From the NCBI RefSeq assembly GCF_900103285.1, contig NZ_FNGS01000003.1:609997-673996 (forward strand): a stretch of 64,000 nucleotides of DNA. Reading direction: 5' to 3'. Source of the stretch: Siphonobacter aquaeclarae. GTDB taxonomy: Bacteria; Bacteroidota; Bacteroidia; Cytophagales; Spirosomataceae. The notes beneath the pieces were generated by a model that was given only the letters and a program-made list of their open reading frames with translations, was not told the origin of the DNA and did not search any database. How positions within the stretch are numbered: the stretch's first letter is position 1; each line of letters opens with the position of its first letter. Below, piece by piece: positions 26,137-34,924 of this stretch. The position numbers and the translations under genes are program-made.

Positions 26137-27270
26137 TTATCCATTGAATCGTCTTCGGACAATCTCGTAGAAATCATCGGCTTCATCCACCACATTACGC
26201 CAGTTGTATTTGGTCGAATAGGTCCGGTTCATGAGATCTTTGGCCTGGTCAAACGCCTGGCACTTTTCCAGCTCATCTACGGCGTGGTGATAGGCCGTCG
26301 CATCTCCCTGGAATAACTGGTTGATGAAAATAAACTTCCGGTTCAGGGAAATAAAGCTATGAATGCTGTCACCATTTTTCGGACGAAGCTGGCTGGCAAG
26401 TGACTCGGCCGCCGGTTTTTCCTTCCGGAGCGAATCGTTGAGCGTTGCGCCGGCTGACGCATACTGCTGGTGGACGGCCGTCGATTCTTCGCGTACGGAT
26501 TGTTTGGCGGGAGTAATAACAACGGGCTCCGGCACAGCCCGGGGAACTACCGGTTGCGCGGCTACAGGAGGAGCCGGTGCAGGTACTACCGGTTCGGGCG
26601 TCGCGGCAACCAGTGGCTGTTCCGCTACCGGTTCCGGCACAATCTGATCAAAGAAATTTCCCTGATACAAAGAGGATTCTTCCAGCGGAAGAGTAGCCGA
26701 AAAAGCCGACAGAGTCTCCTGCGGCGCATCCGCCTGTGCGAGTAGCCCGGGTACAAGTGCCAGCACTTCGTTGATATAAACAGCGTCGCGGTCGGCCAGG
26801 CGGGCGCTGAGCCCGGCGACGATGGACTTGTGAATCCGGTTGTACTTCTGAAAATGTTTCAGCGCCGCGGAGGTCAGCCGGAAATCCGGTTGCTCGCGCA
26901 GCCAGCCGTCGAAGTAGGATTCAGGCTGGAGAAGCAATTCCAGGGTTTCGTGCGTAGCTTTCGTCAGCAGGGGTTCCAGATCCTTCCGCTGAACGGAAAT
27001 GTACTTCGAAACGGTATTGAGAAAGGTTTGCAGGGAAGTTTTGACTTCTTCCTGTTCAAAATCGAAGTAAGGACTGCGGAAAGCAGACGCCGTTTCTTTC
27101 CAGGCTTCGTACAGGTCACGGAGAACAAACAGGTTGACCTGCGGTACGCTGCTGAGGCGGAGGAGGTCATCCCCGTTGATCCGGTTCTTTTCCGAAAAGT
27201 ACTGCCGGCAAAGCTGGCTGGCGTAGGCCTTTGCGTAGTTCTCTACTGCGGTGACATCTAATTTCGGCAT
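26137..27270 (-). CDS. conserved-looking protein of unknown function with Pro/Ala-rich linker
   Basis: A 377-residue soluble protein; I do not recognise a family. Residues 1-185 are mostly helical. Residues about 210-260 are a proline/alanine/valine-rich linker (repeats like PEPV and PAPAPPVAAQPVV). Residues about 290-377 form a second helical domain (SIHSFISLNRKFIFINQLFQGD...YEIVRRRFNG). No signal peptide is visible, so it is probably cytoplasmic. The two-domain layout with a flexible linker suggests a scaffold or adaptor role, which is inference only. It lies upstream of nothing obvious on its strand. Confidence 0.7.
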   Translation of the reverse strand: MPKLDVTAVENYAKAYASQLCRQYFSEKNRINGDDLLRLSSVPQVNLFVLRDLYEAWKETASAFRSPYFDFEQEEVKTSLQTFLNTVSKYISVQRKDLEPLLTKATHETLELLLQPESYFDGWLREQPDFRLTSAALKHFQKYNRIHKSIVAGLSARLADRDAVYINEVLALVPGLLAQADAPQETLSAFSATLPLEESSLYQGNFFDQIVPEPVAEQPLVAATPEPVVPAPAPPVAAQPVVPRAVPEPVVITPAKQSVREESTAVHQQYASAGATLNDSLRKEKPAAESLASQLRPKNGDSIHSFISLNRKFIFINQLFQGDATAYHHAVDELEKCQAFDQAKDLMNRTYSTKYNWRNVVDEADDFYEIVRRRFNG

Positions 27271-27355
27271 AGAATAGTCGCTGATTGTCGGTAAAAGTAC
27301 ACATCAAACGCTGACACAGGCGAGGTTATTCGCCGGAACGGCCGGGAAAGTAGAT

Positions 27356-27393
27356 AAAAAAAATCCCCGGCAGGTATCGCCGGGGATTTTTTT
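27356..27393. terminator. intrinsic terminator of the HtrA-like gene
   Basis: ATCCCCGGC pairs with GCCGGGGAT (9 bp, 7-base loop), flanked by A8 and T7. On the minus strand it lies 18 bases after the protease stop codon. Confidence 0.93.
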
Positions 27394-27410
27394 CGAACGA
27401 CTGGACCGGC

Positions 27411-28937
27411 TTAGCGGAGGCTTCCGTCAATCCGGTATTGCTGTCCGCTGGAAGGATCAATGCCGATGATGCGTACACGTCCGCGGCGATTGGCCAGAAT
27501 TTCGGCTGCCTGCTTGGCATCCTTGATGGCTACGTCATCAATCTTGGTGATGATGAAGCCTACCGGCACTTCCTGGTATTCCATCCAGCCGTCGGGAAGT
27601 ACTTCCACGATCTTCGCACCGCCGTTGATCCGGAACTTCGCCTTTTCATTGGCATTCAGGTTGTCGAGCTTCGCGCCGATGGATGAAACTTCGAGCAGGG
27701 AGGATACCGGAGACTTGACAATCGCGGTATTGCCTTCCATGTTCTTCAGCGTCACGTTGAAATCTTTCTGCTGACCGTCACGGTTGACCGTCACGACTAC
27801 CACATCACCGGGTTTATGCTGCCCGACGAGCTCTACCAGTTTCTGCAGATCCCGGACATCCTTGCCGTCGACCTTCGTAATAACGTCACCGATTTTAAGA
27901 CCAGCGGCTTTCGCGGCGCTTGCATTCGGATTTTCGCCAAAGCTGCCGAAGTAGATGCCTGCATTGGTTTTCAGATCCCGTTCGTTGGCCAGTTTCTCAT
28001 CGACAACCTCCATTTTGGAGATGCCGAGGTATCCGCGCTGAACGTTGCCATACTTAAGCAGATCGCCGGCTACTTTCTTCACCAGGTTAGACGGTACGGC
28101 AAACGAGTAGCCGACATAGGTACCGGTCATTCCGCCGGCAATAGCCGTATTGATACCAATCAGTTCGCCTTTCGCGTTGACGAGCGCACCACCCGAGTTG
28201 CCGGGGTTAACCGCCGCGTCGGTCTGAATAAAGGCTTCGATGGGGCTTTGCGCCTTGTCATTGTCACCGATGATACCGATGGAGCGGCCCTTGGCGCTTA
28301 CAATACCGGCTGTAACAGTTGATTCCAGGTTAAAGGGGTTGCCAACGGCCAGTACCCATTCTCCGACTTTGATATCATCCGAGTTGGCAAAAGGCAGGTA
28401 GGGCAGGTTATCCGGCAGCTTATCTCCCTGGATCTGAATAACGGCGATATCCGTATTCGGGTCGGTACCGACGAGCTTGGCCCGGAACTTGCGTTTGTCG
28501 CTCAATACTACTTCCAGTTCGCTGGCATCGGCTACAACGTGGTTGTTCGTCACGATATAGCCATCCGGGCTGATCATGACACCGGAGCCGGAGGCTTCAC
28601 CCTGCTGGCGGCGCTGAGGCTGCTGGCGCCCGCCGAACATATCGTCTCCGTCACCGAAGAAGTCGAAAATGCTGGGCATTTGCTGCTGCCGCACCTGGCG
28701 GACGATCTTCGATTTGATATGGACGACGGCCGGCGTCGATTTGTCGGCGGCGTATACAAAGTCACCCGGGGCACCCGCAGGCGCCGAGGTAAAGCGCGCA
28801 CCGGAACCGGAGGCGGCTTCCGTCAGGATAACGTCGCGGTGTGAGGAACCGAGTCCGAGAAAATGGGCTCCGCCCAGCGTCAGGCCACTGCTCAATACCC
28901 CTACGAGGGCGAGTGGTTTCCAATTGGTATTCTTCAT
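27411..28937 (-). CDS. HtrA/Deg-family periplasmic serine protease
   Basis: A 508-residue Do-like protease. An N-terminal signal or anchor (about 8-30) is followed by a Gln/Gly-rich loop (about 84-115). The trypsin-like domain holds the triad His133 (NNHVVADA), Asp163 (NTDIAVIQI) and Ser248 (NPGNSGGAL). A first PDZ domain starts at RGYLGISKMEV and a second, shorter PDZ-like module lies at the C-terminus (VPVGFIITKIDDVAIKDAKQ). It degrades or refolds damaged envelope proteins. The long gap upstream contains no obvious TAnnTTTG box but has TTGACA and TACCTA spaced 17 bases apart on the minus strand. Confidence 0.93.
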   Translation of the reverse strand: MKNTNWKPLALVGVLSSGLTLGGAHFLGLGSSHRDVILTEAASGSGARFTSAPAGAPGDFVYAADKSTPAVVHIKSKIVRQVRQQQMPSIFDFFGDGDDMFGGRQQPQRRQQGEASGSGVMISPDGYIVTNNHVVADASELEVVLSDKRKFRAKLVGTDPNTDIAVIQIQGDKLPDNLPYLPFANSDDIKVGEWVLAVGNPFNLESTVTAGIVSAKGRSIGIIGDNDKAQSPIEAFIQTDAAVNPGNSGGALVNAKGELIGINTAIAGGMTGTYVGYSFAVPSNLVKKVAGDLLKYGNVQRGYLGISKMEVVDEKLANERDLKTNAGIYFGSFGENPNASAAKAAGLKIGDVITKVDGKDVRDLQKLVELVGQHKPGDVVVVTVNRDGQQKDFNVTLKNMEGNTAIVKSPVSSLLEVSSIGAKLDNLNANEKAKFRINGGAKIVEVLPDGWMEYQEVPVGFIITKIDDVAIKDAKQAAEILANRRGRVRIIGIDPSSGQQYRIDGSLR

Positions 28938-29159
28938 AGCTGTCTTGCGTTGTTTGGAGAGGGAAATAAAAATAGGTACGAGTGCTCCAAAATCGTGTCA
29001 ACAGGTTTGTTAGGGACAGTGCGGAAAAGCGTTTGCTAACCTAAACGGCATTTCCGGAATTTGAGTTGCTAAAGTAGGGCGTTTAAGGTTTTTTAACAAC
29101 ACTTCGCCGGCATAGTAAAGGGCAAATGTGATGATTGGATCAGGCAGCGGCTGAAAAGT

Positions 29160-29194
29160 AAAAAAGAGGCAGAGGGAATGGTTCTCTCTGCCTC
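29160..29194 (-). terminator. intrinsic terminator of hsp20
   Basis: On the minus strand GAGGCAGAG pairs with CTCTGCCTC (9 bp) across an 11-base loop and is followed by T6. Confidence 0.9.
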
Positions 29195-29220
29195 CCTTCA
29201 GGATGCTACCGGACAGTGGA

Positions 29221-29649
29221 TCAGGCAATCGCGATTTCCCGCGGCTGGATCTTCGCTTCTTCTTTTTTCGGCAGCGTCACATGGAGTACGCCATCCGTGT
29301 AGGAAGCTTCGATCTTTTCTCCGTCGACCGTTTTGGGGATGACGAACGCGCGCTGGAAGCTGTTATAGCTGAATTCCTTCCGGGTATATTTTTCGCTGGA
29401 TTCTTCGGTTTTGTTTTCCTTGCTGGCAGAAATGACCAGGCGGTTTTCCTGCACGGAAATCTTGAAGTCCTCCTTCTTGAGGCCGGGCGCGGCGACTTCG
29501 AGTGAAATCGATCCTTCGCTTTCTTTCACGTTCACTGCGGGAAGGCTGTTCCATTCGCCTTTTGCAGGAACATTATACGATTTGAGAAAGTCATCGTGGA
29601 AGAAACGGTTCACGAGAGAAGGAAAAGCAGGCTGATTGAAACGTGACAT
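29221..29649 (-). CDS. small heat-shock protein, Hsp20/alpha-crystallin
   Basis: A 142-residue sHSP. A short N-terminal arm (SRFNQPAFPSLVNRFFHDDF) precedes the alpha-crystallin domain, with LEVAAPGLKKEDFKISVQENRLVISA and the A-x-x-x-n-G-V-L motif SYTDGVLHVTLPKK. The family prevents aggregation of unfolding proteins. A pair of identical palindromic elements lies 108-164 bases upstream and is the likely control region. The gene is monocistronic. Confidence 0.95.
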   Translation of the reverse strand: MSRFNQPAFPSLVNRFFHDDFLKSYNVPAKGEWNSLPAVNVKESEGSISLEVAAPGLKKEDFKISVQENRLVISASKENKTEESSEKYTRKEFSYNSFQRAFVIPKTVDGEKIEASYTDGVLHVTLPKKEEAKIQPREIAIA

Positions 29650-29756
29650 GGCTATTGATGTTTGTGTGTTTTCGAAATGATTCCCGGCGTCTTATTTGTC
29701 GCCGGACGCCTCTCTTTTCAAAAGCTCCGTTCCAATTTTTACAAGGTATTGTTTTT

Positions 29757-29771
29757 GTGACAAAATGTCTT
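29757..29771. repeat. operator-like repeat, copy 1 (GTGACAAAATGTCTT)
   Basis: Contains GACA-AAA-TGTC, a short palindrome with a 3-base spacer. It is identical to the copy 42 bases downstream, and both lie upstream of hsp20. Confidence 0.6.
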
Positions 29772-29798
29772 GTTTTGATAAGTTGTTGTTTTTGTATG

Positions 29799-29813
29799 GT
29801 GACAAAATGTCTT
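29799..29813. repeat. operator-like repeat, copy 2 (GTGACAAAATGTCTT)
   Basis: Second exact copy. The centre-to-centre distance is 42 bases, about four helical turns, so two bound dimers would sit on the same DNA face. Confidence 0.6.
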
Positions 29814-29954
29814 AATGGGTGCTGCGTGTGACAGTTATTGCCTGGTAAACAGGTTTTCAATAGCCCATTTCAGCGTTCGTTTCTTGATCCGTATCAATAT
29901 TTCCGGTCCCGTGCCGAAGGAATTTTGCGGTGTAATCACAACAAACCAACGTTC

Positions 29955-30179
29955 ATGAAACGGAAATACTACAAGTTTGTAAACACGCTCTTCGTCGTCG
30001 TTCCGATGACGCTCGTCATGGCCTTCGTCGCTCTTTTGCGGAACCACGGCCTTACGCCTGGCTGGGTTTCGCTGTTTTTCAAAGCCTGGTCGGTCATGCT
30101 GCCCGTCGCATACCTGGCGGCTTTTCTGATCATTCCGCGGGCGAAAAAGCTCACCGATCGATTTAACTGGAAAGAGTAA
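29955..30179 (+). CDS. small DUF2798-like membrane protein
   Basis: A 74-residue protein with two membrane helices (VNTLFVVVPMTLVMAFVALL and FFKAWSVMLPVAYLAAFLIIP), followed by the charged tail RAKKLTDRF. This matches DUF2798, whose function is unknown. The ATG at 29955 is chosen over a start 117 bases upstream that would add a non-hydrophobic tail overlapping the hsp20 control region. A Crp/Fnr regulator follows 3 bases later and probably shares its transcript. Confidence 0.75.
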   Translation: MKRKYYKFVNTLFVVVPMTLVMAFVALLRNHGLTPGWVSLFFKAWSVMLPVAYLAAFLIIPRAKKLTDRFNWKE

Positions 30180-30182
30180 CAC

Positions 30183-30743
30183 ATGAATACCCTCAGAGAA
30201 AAGCTGAACATTCCGGTTTCGGATTCCGAATGGGATCGGATCCGGAGCTGTTTTCAGCCGGTACATGCAGAAAAAGGGGAATTCCTCGTCCGCCAGGGAC
30301 AGCGCCAGCAACGCATGTACTTTGTTGTGAGCGGATGCGTGCGGATTTTCTTTGTGCCGGACGACGGCCGGGAAGTAACCCGCTACCTCGCTTTTGAAAA
30401 CGAGTTTGCGACCGCGCTCGTGAGTTTCATTACGGAAGACCCTTCCGGAGAGTACGTGCAGGCCCTTGAAGAATCGGAGCTGCTGGCCATCTCCGGGTAT
30501 GATTTTCAACGATTACTGGCTGAAATACCCTCCTGGGAGCTTTTTTACCGCCAGTACCTGGAGCTTGCTTACGTCACGAATACCAACCGGCTGATGAGTT
30601 TCATCACGCTTGATGCAACAGCCCGCTACCGGTTACTGCTGCAGGAAAAGCCGGAAATAGTCCGGCGGCTGCCGAACCAGGTCGTGGCTTCCTATCTCCG
30701 GATTTCGCCGGAGACGCTGAGCCGGCTCAAGTCCCGCGTTTAG
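30183..30743 (+). CDS. Crp/Fnr-family transcriptional regulator
   Basis: A 186-residue protein with an N-terminal cyclic-nucleotide-binding-type beta-barrel (GEFLVRQGQRQQRMYFVVSGCVRIFF) and a C-terminal helix-turn-helix (NQVVASYLRISPETLSRLKSR). The length and short C-terminus are usual for Bacteroidota members. No Fe-S cysteine cluster is present, so it is not a classical Fnr. Only 3 bases separate it from the DUF2798 gene. It overlaps the tail of mnmD by 4 bases. Confidence 0.88.
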   Translation: MNTLREKLNIPVSDSEWDRIRSCFQPVHAEKGEFLVRQGQRQQRMYFVVSGCVRIFFVPDDGREVTRYLAFENEFATALVSFITEDPSGEYVQALEESELLAISGYDFQRLLAEIPSWELFYRQYLELAYVTNTNRLMSFITLDATARYRLLLQEKPEIVRRLPNQVVASYLRISPETLSRLKSRV

Positions 30744-31456
30744 TCCTTGATCGCGCGGACAATTTCCCGCTTGCGGCCTGGTCCGGGATGTTTCTCCACC
30801 CGGAATCCGGCTGCCTGCAAGGCCCGCCGGACATCTCCCTTCGCCGAATACGTCGTCAGAATACCACCTGAAGGCAACAGGCGGGCAATCCCCGCGAATA
30901 CCTCCGGCGTCCAGAGCTCCGGCTGTGAGCCGGGAGCGAATGCGTCGTAATAGACCAGGTCAAACGGCCCTTTTGCCGTTTTCAGGTAGGCCTGCAGTTC
31001 CGCATGTACTTTCTCAAGCATGAAAGACGGCGAAATCACTACCGGTATATTCCACTCCGCTTCATGAAGCGCCTGCAGCTCGCCACTACCCATGACGGCG
31101 TCGTAGTTTAACTGCCTGTATTCGGCAGGAGAGATGGGATAGGCTTCAAGGGACGTATAGCGTATAGACAGTTCTCCCGCTTCCAGCAAGGTCAGCAGGG
31201 CATTAAACCCCGTTCCGAAACCCATTTCGAGAATACGTACTTCGCGGCGTTCCGGAAAAACTTCCCGGAAATAGGCCAGTCCCAGTTCCAGAAAAACACG
31301 CCGGGATTCTTCCAGCGCGCCGTGTACCGAATGATACCACTGCCCGAACCGGGCCGAGTAGAGGGTATGGGTGCCGTCCTGCGTCAGGACGAGGTCATTC
31401 GAAAAGGCTGTACTTTCCGGTGACTGTTCTTCATTTGTTGAAGTTCCTTCGCTCAT
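30740..31456 (-). CDS. mnmD: tRNA (mnm5s2U34)-methyltransferase MnmD
   Basis: A 238-residue SAM-dependent methyltransferase of the MnmC1/MnmD family, without the FAD-oxidase half of E. coli MnmC. Motifs: GTHTLYSARFGQWYHSVHGA, the SAM loop LEMGFGTGFNALLT, and YYDAFAPGSQPELWTPE. It makes the last methylation of the wobble uridine in certain tRNAs. It converges with the Crp/Fnr gene with a 4-base overlap and is divergent from uxaB. Confidence 0.93.
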   Translation of the reverse strand: MSEGTSTNEEQSPESTAFSNDLVLTQDGTHTLYSARFGQWYHSVHGALEESRRVFLELGLAYFREVFPERREVRILEMGFGTGFNALLTLLEAGELSIRYTSLEAYPISPAEYRQLNYDAVMGSGELQALHEAEWNIPVVISPSFMLEKVHAELQAYLKTAKGPFDLVYYDAFAPGSQPELWTPEVFAGIARLLPSGGILTTYSAKGDVRRALQAAGFRVEKHPGPGRKREIVRAIKD

Positions 31457-31550
31457 CGTTGTCTCTTCTTCAGGGTGATGGCGGCTTTCGCCCGTCTTAC
31501 GTTACAGCAGAATCGCCGATTCGCCCCGAACTCATTCAAATTTGCTTCCT

Positions 31551-33077
31551 ATGTTGCTCTCCCGCGAAAATCTCTCCCAAATTTCGGCATCCGTGCCGGT
31601 TCAATTGCCCGATCCGGCCGTTTTTGAATTACCCGAACGGATTCTTCAGTTCGGAACGGGTGTGCTGTTGAGAGGGTTATGCGACTATTTTGTCGATAAA
31701 GCCAACCGGAAGGGTGTCTTCAACGGCCGTATTGTTGTTGTGAAGTCCACCGGCCGTGATACCTCCGATTTTGACCGGCAGGATCAATTATTTACGCAGG
31801 TAATCCGCGGCCTTGAAAATGGAAAGGCCGTCGAAGAATACATTGTCAACGCCAGCATTTCACGTACCCTGGCAGCCGATGGGCAGTGGGAAACCATCCT
31901 GTCCTGTGCTGCCAGCCCGGACATGCAGATCGTTGTCTCCAATACCACCGAAGTAGGTATTCAGCTGAATGAAAACGAAGACCTGACAGCGAATCCGCCC
32001 CAGTCGTTTCCCGGCAAGCTGACTGCCTTTCTCTACGCCCGCTGGAAGGCCTTTAACGGGTCGGCAGAAAGCGGTATGATTATCGTACCGACGGAGCTGG
32101 TCCCGGATAACGGAACCAATCTCCGCCGGATCTGCCTGGAACTGGCGCGGCGCGGTAACCTCGAACCTGCCTTCATCTCCTGGCTGGAAAGTGCTAACCA
32201 TTTTTGCAATTCGCTCGTCGACCGCATCGTCCCCGGAAAGCCCAATGCCGCAGATCTGGCCGGGTATCAGGAGCAGCTCGGCTACGAAGACGACCTGCTG
32301 TGCGTTTCGGAAGTATACCGTCTGTGGGCAATCGAAGGCGGGGAAGAAGTGAAAAAAGTACTGAGCTTCGATCAGGTTGATTCAGACGAAGCCAACGCGC
32401 TCGGCGTCATCATCAAGCCGGATATCGACCGGTACCGGGAGCTCAAGCTGCGCCTCCTCAACGGAACACACTCCCTGACCTGCGGACTGAACTACCTGAC
32501 CGGCAGGAATGCCGTGCGCGAAAGCATGAAGGATCCGGTGGCTGCCCGGTTTGTCGCAGAACTTATGCTCGAAGAATTGGCGCCTTCCATTCCCTATACC
32601 ATCGATCTCGCGGCCGCCCGTGCCTACGGCGAAAGCGTACTGGATCGTTTCCGGAATCCGTTTATTGAACATAAACTGCTCAGTATCACGCTGTACTACA
32701 CATCTAAGCTTAAGACGCGGGACGTGCCGATGCTGCTCCGTCACTTCGAACAGTTCGGTTCAGTACCCCAGCGCTTTGCCCTTGGTTTTGCGGCCTATCT
32801 GTATTTCATGAAAGCGGTGAAGGAAGAAGGCGGGAAGTACTTCGGCGAGCGGAACGGCGAATCATACCTCATTCAGGATGAGCCTGCCGCCTGGTATTTT
32901 GACTGGTGGCAACGCCGCGGACCGGTTTCGGAAGTACTCGGAAATACCGACTTCTGGGGAACCGATCTGAATGTTCTTCCCGGCTTCGGAGAGCAGGTAA
33001 ACGAGTACCTGGAGAAGATTGAAAAAGAGGGAGCAATAGCCGCTTTGGCCGCTTTGCCAGTACCTCAGGGAGAGTGA
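31551..33077 (+). CDS. uxaB: tagaturonate reductase (altronate oxidoreductase)
   Basis: A 508-residue mannitol-dehydrogenase-family oxidoreductase. The N-terminal NAD domain has LQFGTGVLLRGLCDYFVDKA and the catalytic C-terminal region includes NGTHSLTCGLNYLTG. It converts tagaturonate to altronate in galacturonate catabolism. The ATG at 31551 is used; a TTG 9 bases upstream is less likely. It is the first gene of uxaB-uxaA-uxuA. Confidence 0.92.
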   Translation: MLLSRENLSQISASVPVQLPDPAVFELPERILQFGTGVLLRGLCDYFVDKANRKGVFNGRIVVVKSTGRDTSDFDRQDQLFTQVIRGLENGKAVEEYIVNASISRTLAADGQWETILSCAASPDMQIVVSNTTEVGIQLNENEDLTANPPQSFPGKLTAFLYARWKAFNGSAESGMIIVPTELVPDNGTNLRRICLELARRGNLEPAFISWLESANHFCNSLVDRIVPGKPNAADLAGYQEQLGYEDDLLCVSEVYRLWAIEGGEEVKKVLSFDQVDSDEANALGVIIKPDIDRYRELKLRLLNGTHSLTCGLNYLTGRNAVRESMKDPVAARFVAELMLEELAPSIPYTIDLAAARAYGESVLDRFRNPFIEHKLLSITLYYTSKLKTRDVPMLLRHFEQFGSVPQRFALGFAAYLYFMKAVKEEGGKYFGERNGESYLIQDEPAAWYFDWWQRRGPVSEVLGNTDFWGTDLNVLPGFGEQVNEYLEKIEKEGAIAALAALPVPQGE

Positions 33078-33112
33078 GTCCGGAACCGGCAGACCGGCTT
33101 TGGGCTTATTCG

Positions 33113-33136
33113 CGTAAATTCGGGTAGCAATTTACG
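33113..33136. promoter_or_regulatory. 24-base palindrome between uxaB and uxaA, possible operator
   Basis: CGTAAATT and AATTTACG form perfect 8-base arms around an 8-base centre, ending 38 bases before the uxaA ATG. The even arm length and spacing resemble regulator half-sites; a hairpin role is also possible. Confidence 0.45.
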
Positions 33137-33174
33137 GTTTGACTCTTACTGAGGAAAAGAATCCCATTAAATCC

Positions 33175-34827
33175 ATGCAACAGCGAGTATTGAAGGTACA
33201 CCCTTCGGACAACGTGATAGTGGCGCTGACGGACCTGAAAAAAGGGGAGGTCATCACTTTTGAGGGTGTCGATTATGAACTGGTCGACGACATCGCGGCG
33301 AAACACAAATTTCTGACCGAAGACCGGGCCGTGGGAGAGCACATCACCATGTACGGCGTGCTGGTCGGAAAGGCAAAGCAGGCCATTCCCCGCGGCGGGC
33401 TGATGCATACGTTCAACACCACGCACGCGTCAGACGATTTCGGTCTCGGAACGCGTAAGCTGGACTGGCACAAGCCCGATACCGGCCGCTTCGAAGGCCG
33501 GAGTTTCATGGGCTATCCCCGCCAGGACGGCAGCGTCGGTACAGCCAACTACTGGATCGTTTTGCCGATGGTTTTCTGTGAAACGCGCAACCTGGAAGTC
33601 ATGCGGGAAGCGCTCGTAGACTCCCTCGGCTACGCGAAAAGCCAGGTCTGGAAAGATCAGACGGATCAGTTGGTCAGCCTGTACAAGGCCGGTAAGTCGG
33701 TCGCGGAAATCCTGGAAGCAGACGTAGCCGTTGAAACCACGACCGGTACCTCCTCCCGCCTGTTTCCGAATATCGACGGCGTCAAATTCCTCAACCATGA
33801 AATGGGTTGCGGTGGTACCCGTTCCGATGCGCAGGCACTTTGCGGGCTTCTGGCCGGGTACGTAACGCACCCGAACGTCGCCGGAGCTACTGTGCTCAGT
33901 CTCGGCTGCCAGAACGCGCAGGTATCGATTTTGCAGGAAGAAATTGCCAAGCGCGATCCGAATTTCTCCAAGCCGCTGCTCGTCTTTGAACAACAGGAAA
34001 TCGGCTCGGAAGAAAAACTGATTTCAGAAGCAATCAAGCAAACCTTCGCCGGACTTATCGAAGCGAATAAGCTCGAGCGCCAGCCGGCTCCCCTTTCCAA
34101 ACTGGTGATCGGCCTGGAATGCGGCGGTTCGGACGGATTCTCCGGTATTTCGGCAAACCCGGCTATCGGCCATACGTCTGATATTCTGGTGGCTCTGGGC
34201 GGTACGGTTATCCTGGCCGAGTTTCCCGAGCTGTGCGGCGTGGAGCAGGAACTGTCAGACCGGTGTGTCGACGAACCTACGGCGCTGCGGTTCAACTCGC
34301 TCATGAAGACCTACAACAGCCGGGCGGAAGCCGTAGGCTCCGGATTCTACATGAACCCGTCGCCCGGCAATATCAAGGATGGCCTCATTACCGACGCGAT
34401 CAAGTCGGCCGGCGCTGCGAAAAAAGGCGGCACCTCGCCTGTCGTAGATGTTCTTGATTATCCCGAACGCGTCACCAAACCCGGCCTCAACCTGGTGTGT
34501 ACGCCCGGAAACGACGTGGAAAGTACTACTGCGGAAGTAGCTTCCGGGGCGACGGTTGTCCTCTTTACCACCGGGCTGGGTACGCCGACAGGCAACCCCG
34601 TTACGCCGGTGATCAAGCTGTCGACCAATACCAAACTGTATAACAAGATGAATGATATCATAGACATCAACTGTGGTAGCATCATCGATGGCAACGAAAC
34701 CATTGAGCACGCCGGCGAGCGGATTCTGGAGTATGTAATCCAGGTTGCAAGCGGCGAGGTTCAGCCTCATTCCGTACGCCTCGGCCAGGATGATTTTATT
34801 CCGTGGAAGCGGGGCGTGTCACTGTAG
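33175..34827 (+). CDS. uxaA: altronate dehydratase
   Basis: A 550-residue UxaA-type dehydratase. An N-terminal SAF domain (about 1-95, VLKVHPSDNVIVAL..GVLVGKAKQAIPRGG) is joined to the large catalytic region with GYPRQDGSVGTANYW, HEMGCGGTRSDAQ, LGCQNAQVS and GLECGGSDGFSG, including Cys residues expected to bind the metal. It makes 2-keto-3-deoxygluconate from altronate. The ATG at 33175 is chosen over a TTG 36 bases earlier. A 7-base-phased hairpin begins at the stop codon. Confidence 0.95.
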   Translation: MQQRVLKVHPSDNVIVALTDLKKGEVITFEGVDYELVDDIAAKHKFLTEDRAVGEHITMYGVLVGKAKQAIPRGGLMHTFNTTHASDDFGLGTRKLDWHKPDTGRFEGRSFMGYPRQDGSVGTANYWIVLPMVFCETRNLEVMREALVDSLGYAKSQVWKDQTDQLVSLYKAGKSVAEILEADVAVETTTGTSSRLFPNIDGVKFLNHEMGCGGTRSDAQALCGLLAGYVTHPNVAGATVLSLGCQNAQVSILQEEIAKRDPNFSKPLLVFEQQEIGSEEKLISEAIKQTFAGLIEANKLERQPAPLSKLVIGLECGGSDGFSGISANPAIGHTSDILVALGGTVILAEFPELCGVEQELSDRCVDEPTALRFNSLMKTYNSRAEAVGSGFYMNPSPGNIKDGLITDAIKSAGAAKKGGTSPVVDVLDYPERVTKPGLNLVCTPGNDVESTTAEVASGATVVLFTTGLGTPTGNPVTPVIKLSTNTKLYNKMNDIIDINCGSIIDGNETIEHAGERILEYVIQVASGEVQPHSVRLGQDDFIPWKRGVSL

Positions 34828-34904
34828 CGGGAGTTTTCAGTTTACGGTTTGCAGTTTTCGGTTCACGCAACCGAAAACTGCAAACCGTAAACCAAAGCCC
34901 GCTT
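34827..34904. repeat. heptad-phased inverted repeat A (uxaA-uxuA)
   Basis: A perfect 24-bp stem (34840-34863 with 34869-34892) around loop CACGC, closed further out by GCGGG/CCCGC. The left arm reads in 7-base units with core GTTT, such as GTTTACG and GTTTGCA. The element starts at the last base of the uxaA stop and ends 20 bases before uxuA. It could reduce read-through into uxuA. Confidence 0.85.
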
Positions 34905-34924
34905 TCGCCTAATTCTCTCTCCCT

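Larger units (their letters stand above)
29650..29954. other. control region between hsp20 and the DUF2798 gene
   Basis: A 305-base AT-rich gap between head-to-head genes. It holds two identical 15-base repeats (29757-29771 and 29799-29813). Nothing else is recognised. Confidence 0.5.

Noticed and set aside
33082-33100. CCGGCAGACCGG hairpin after uxaB as a terminator
   Set aside because: The stem is short, lacks a T-run, and uxaA belongs to the same pathway, so full termination is unlikely.
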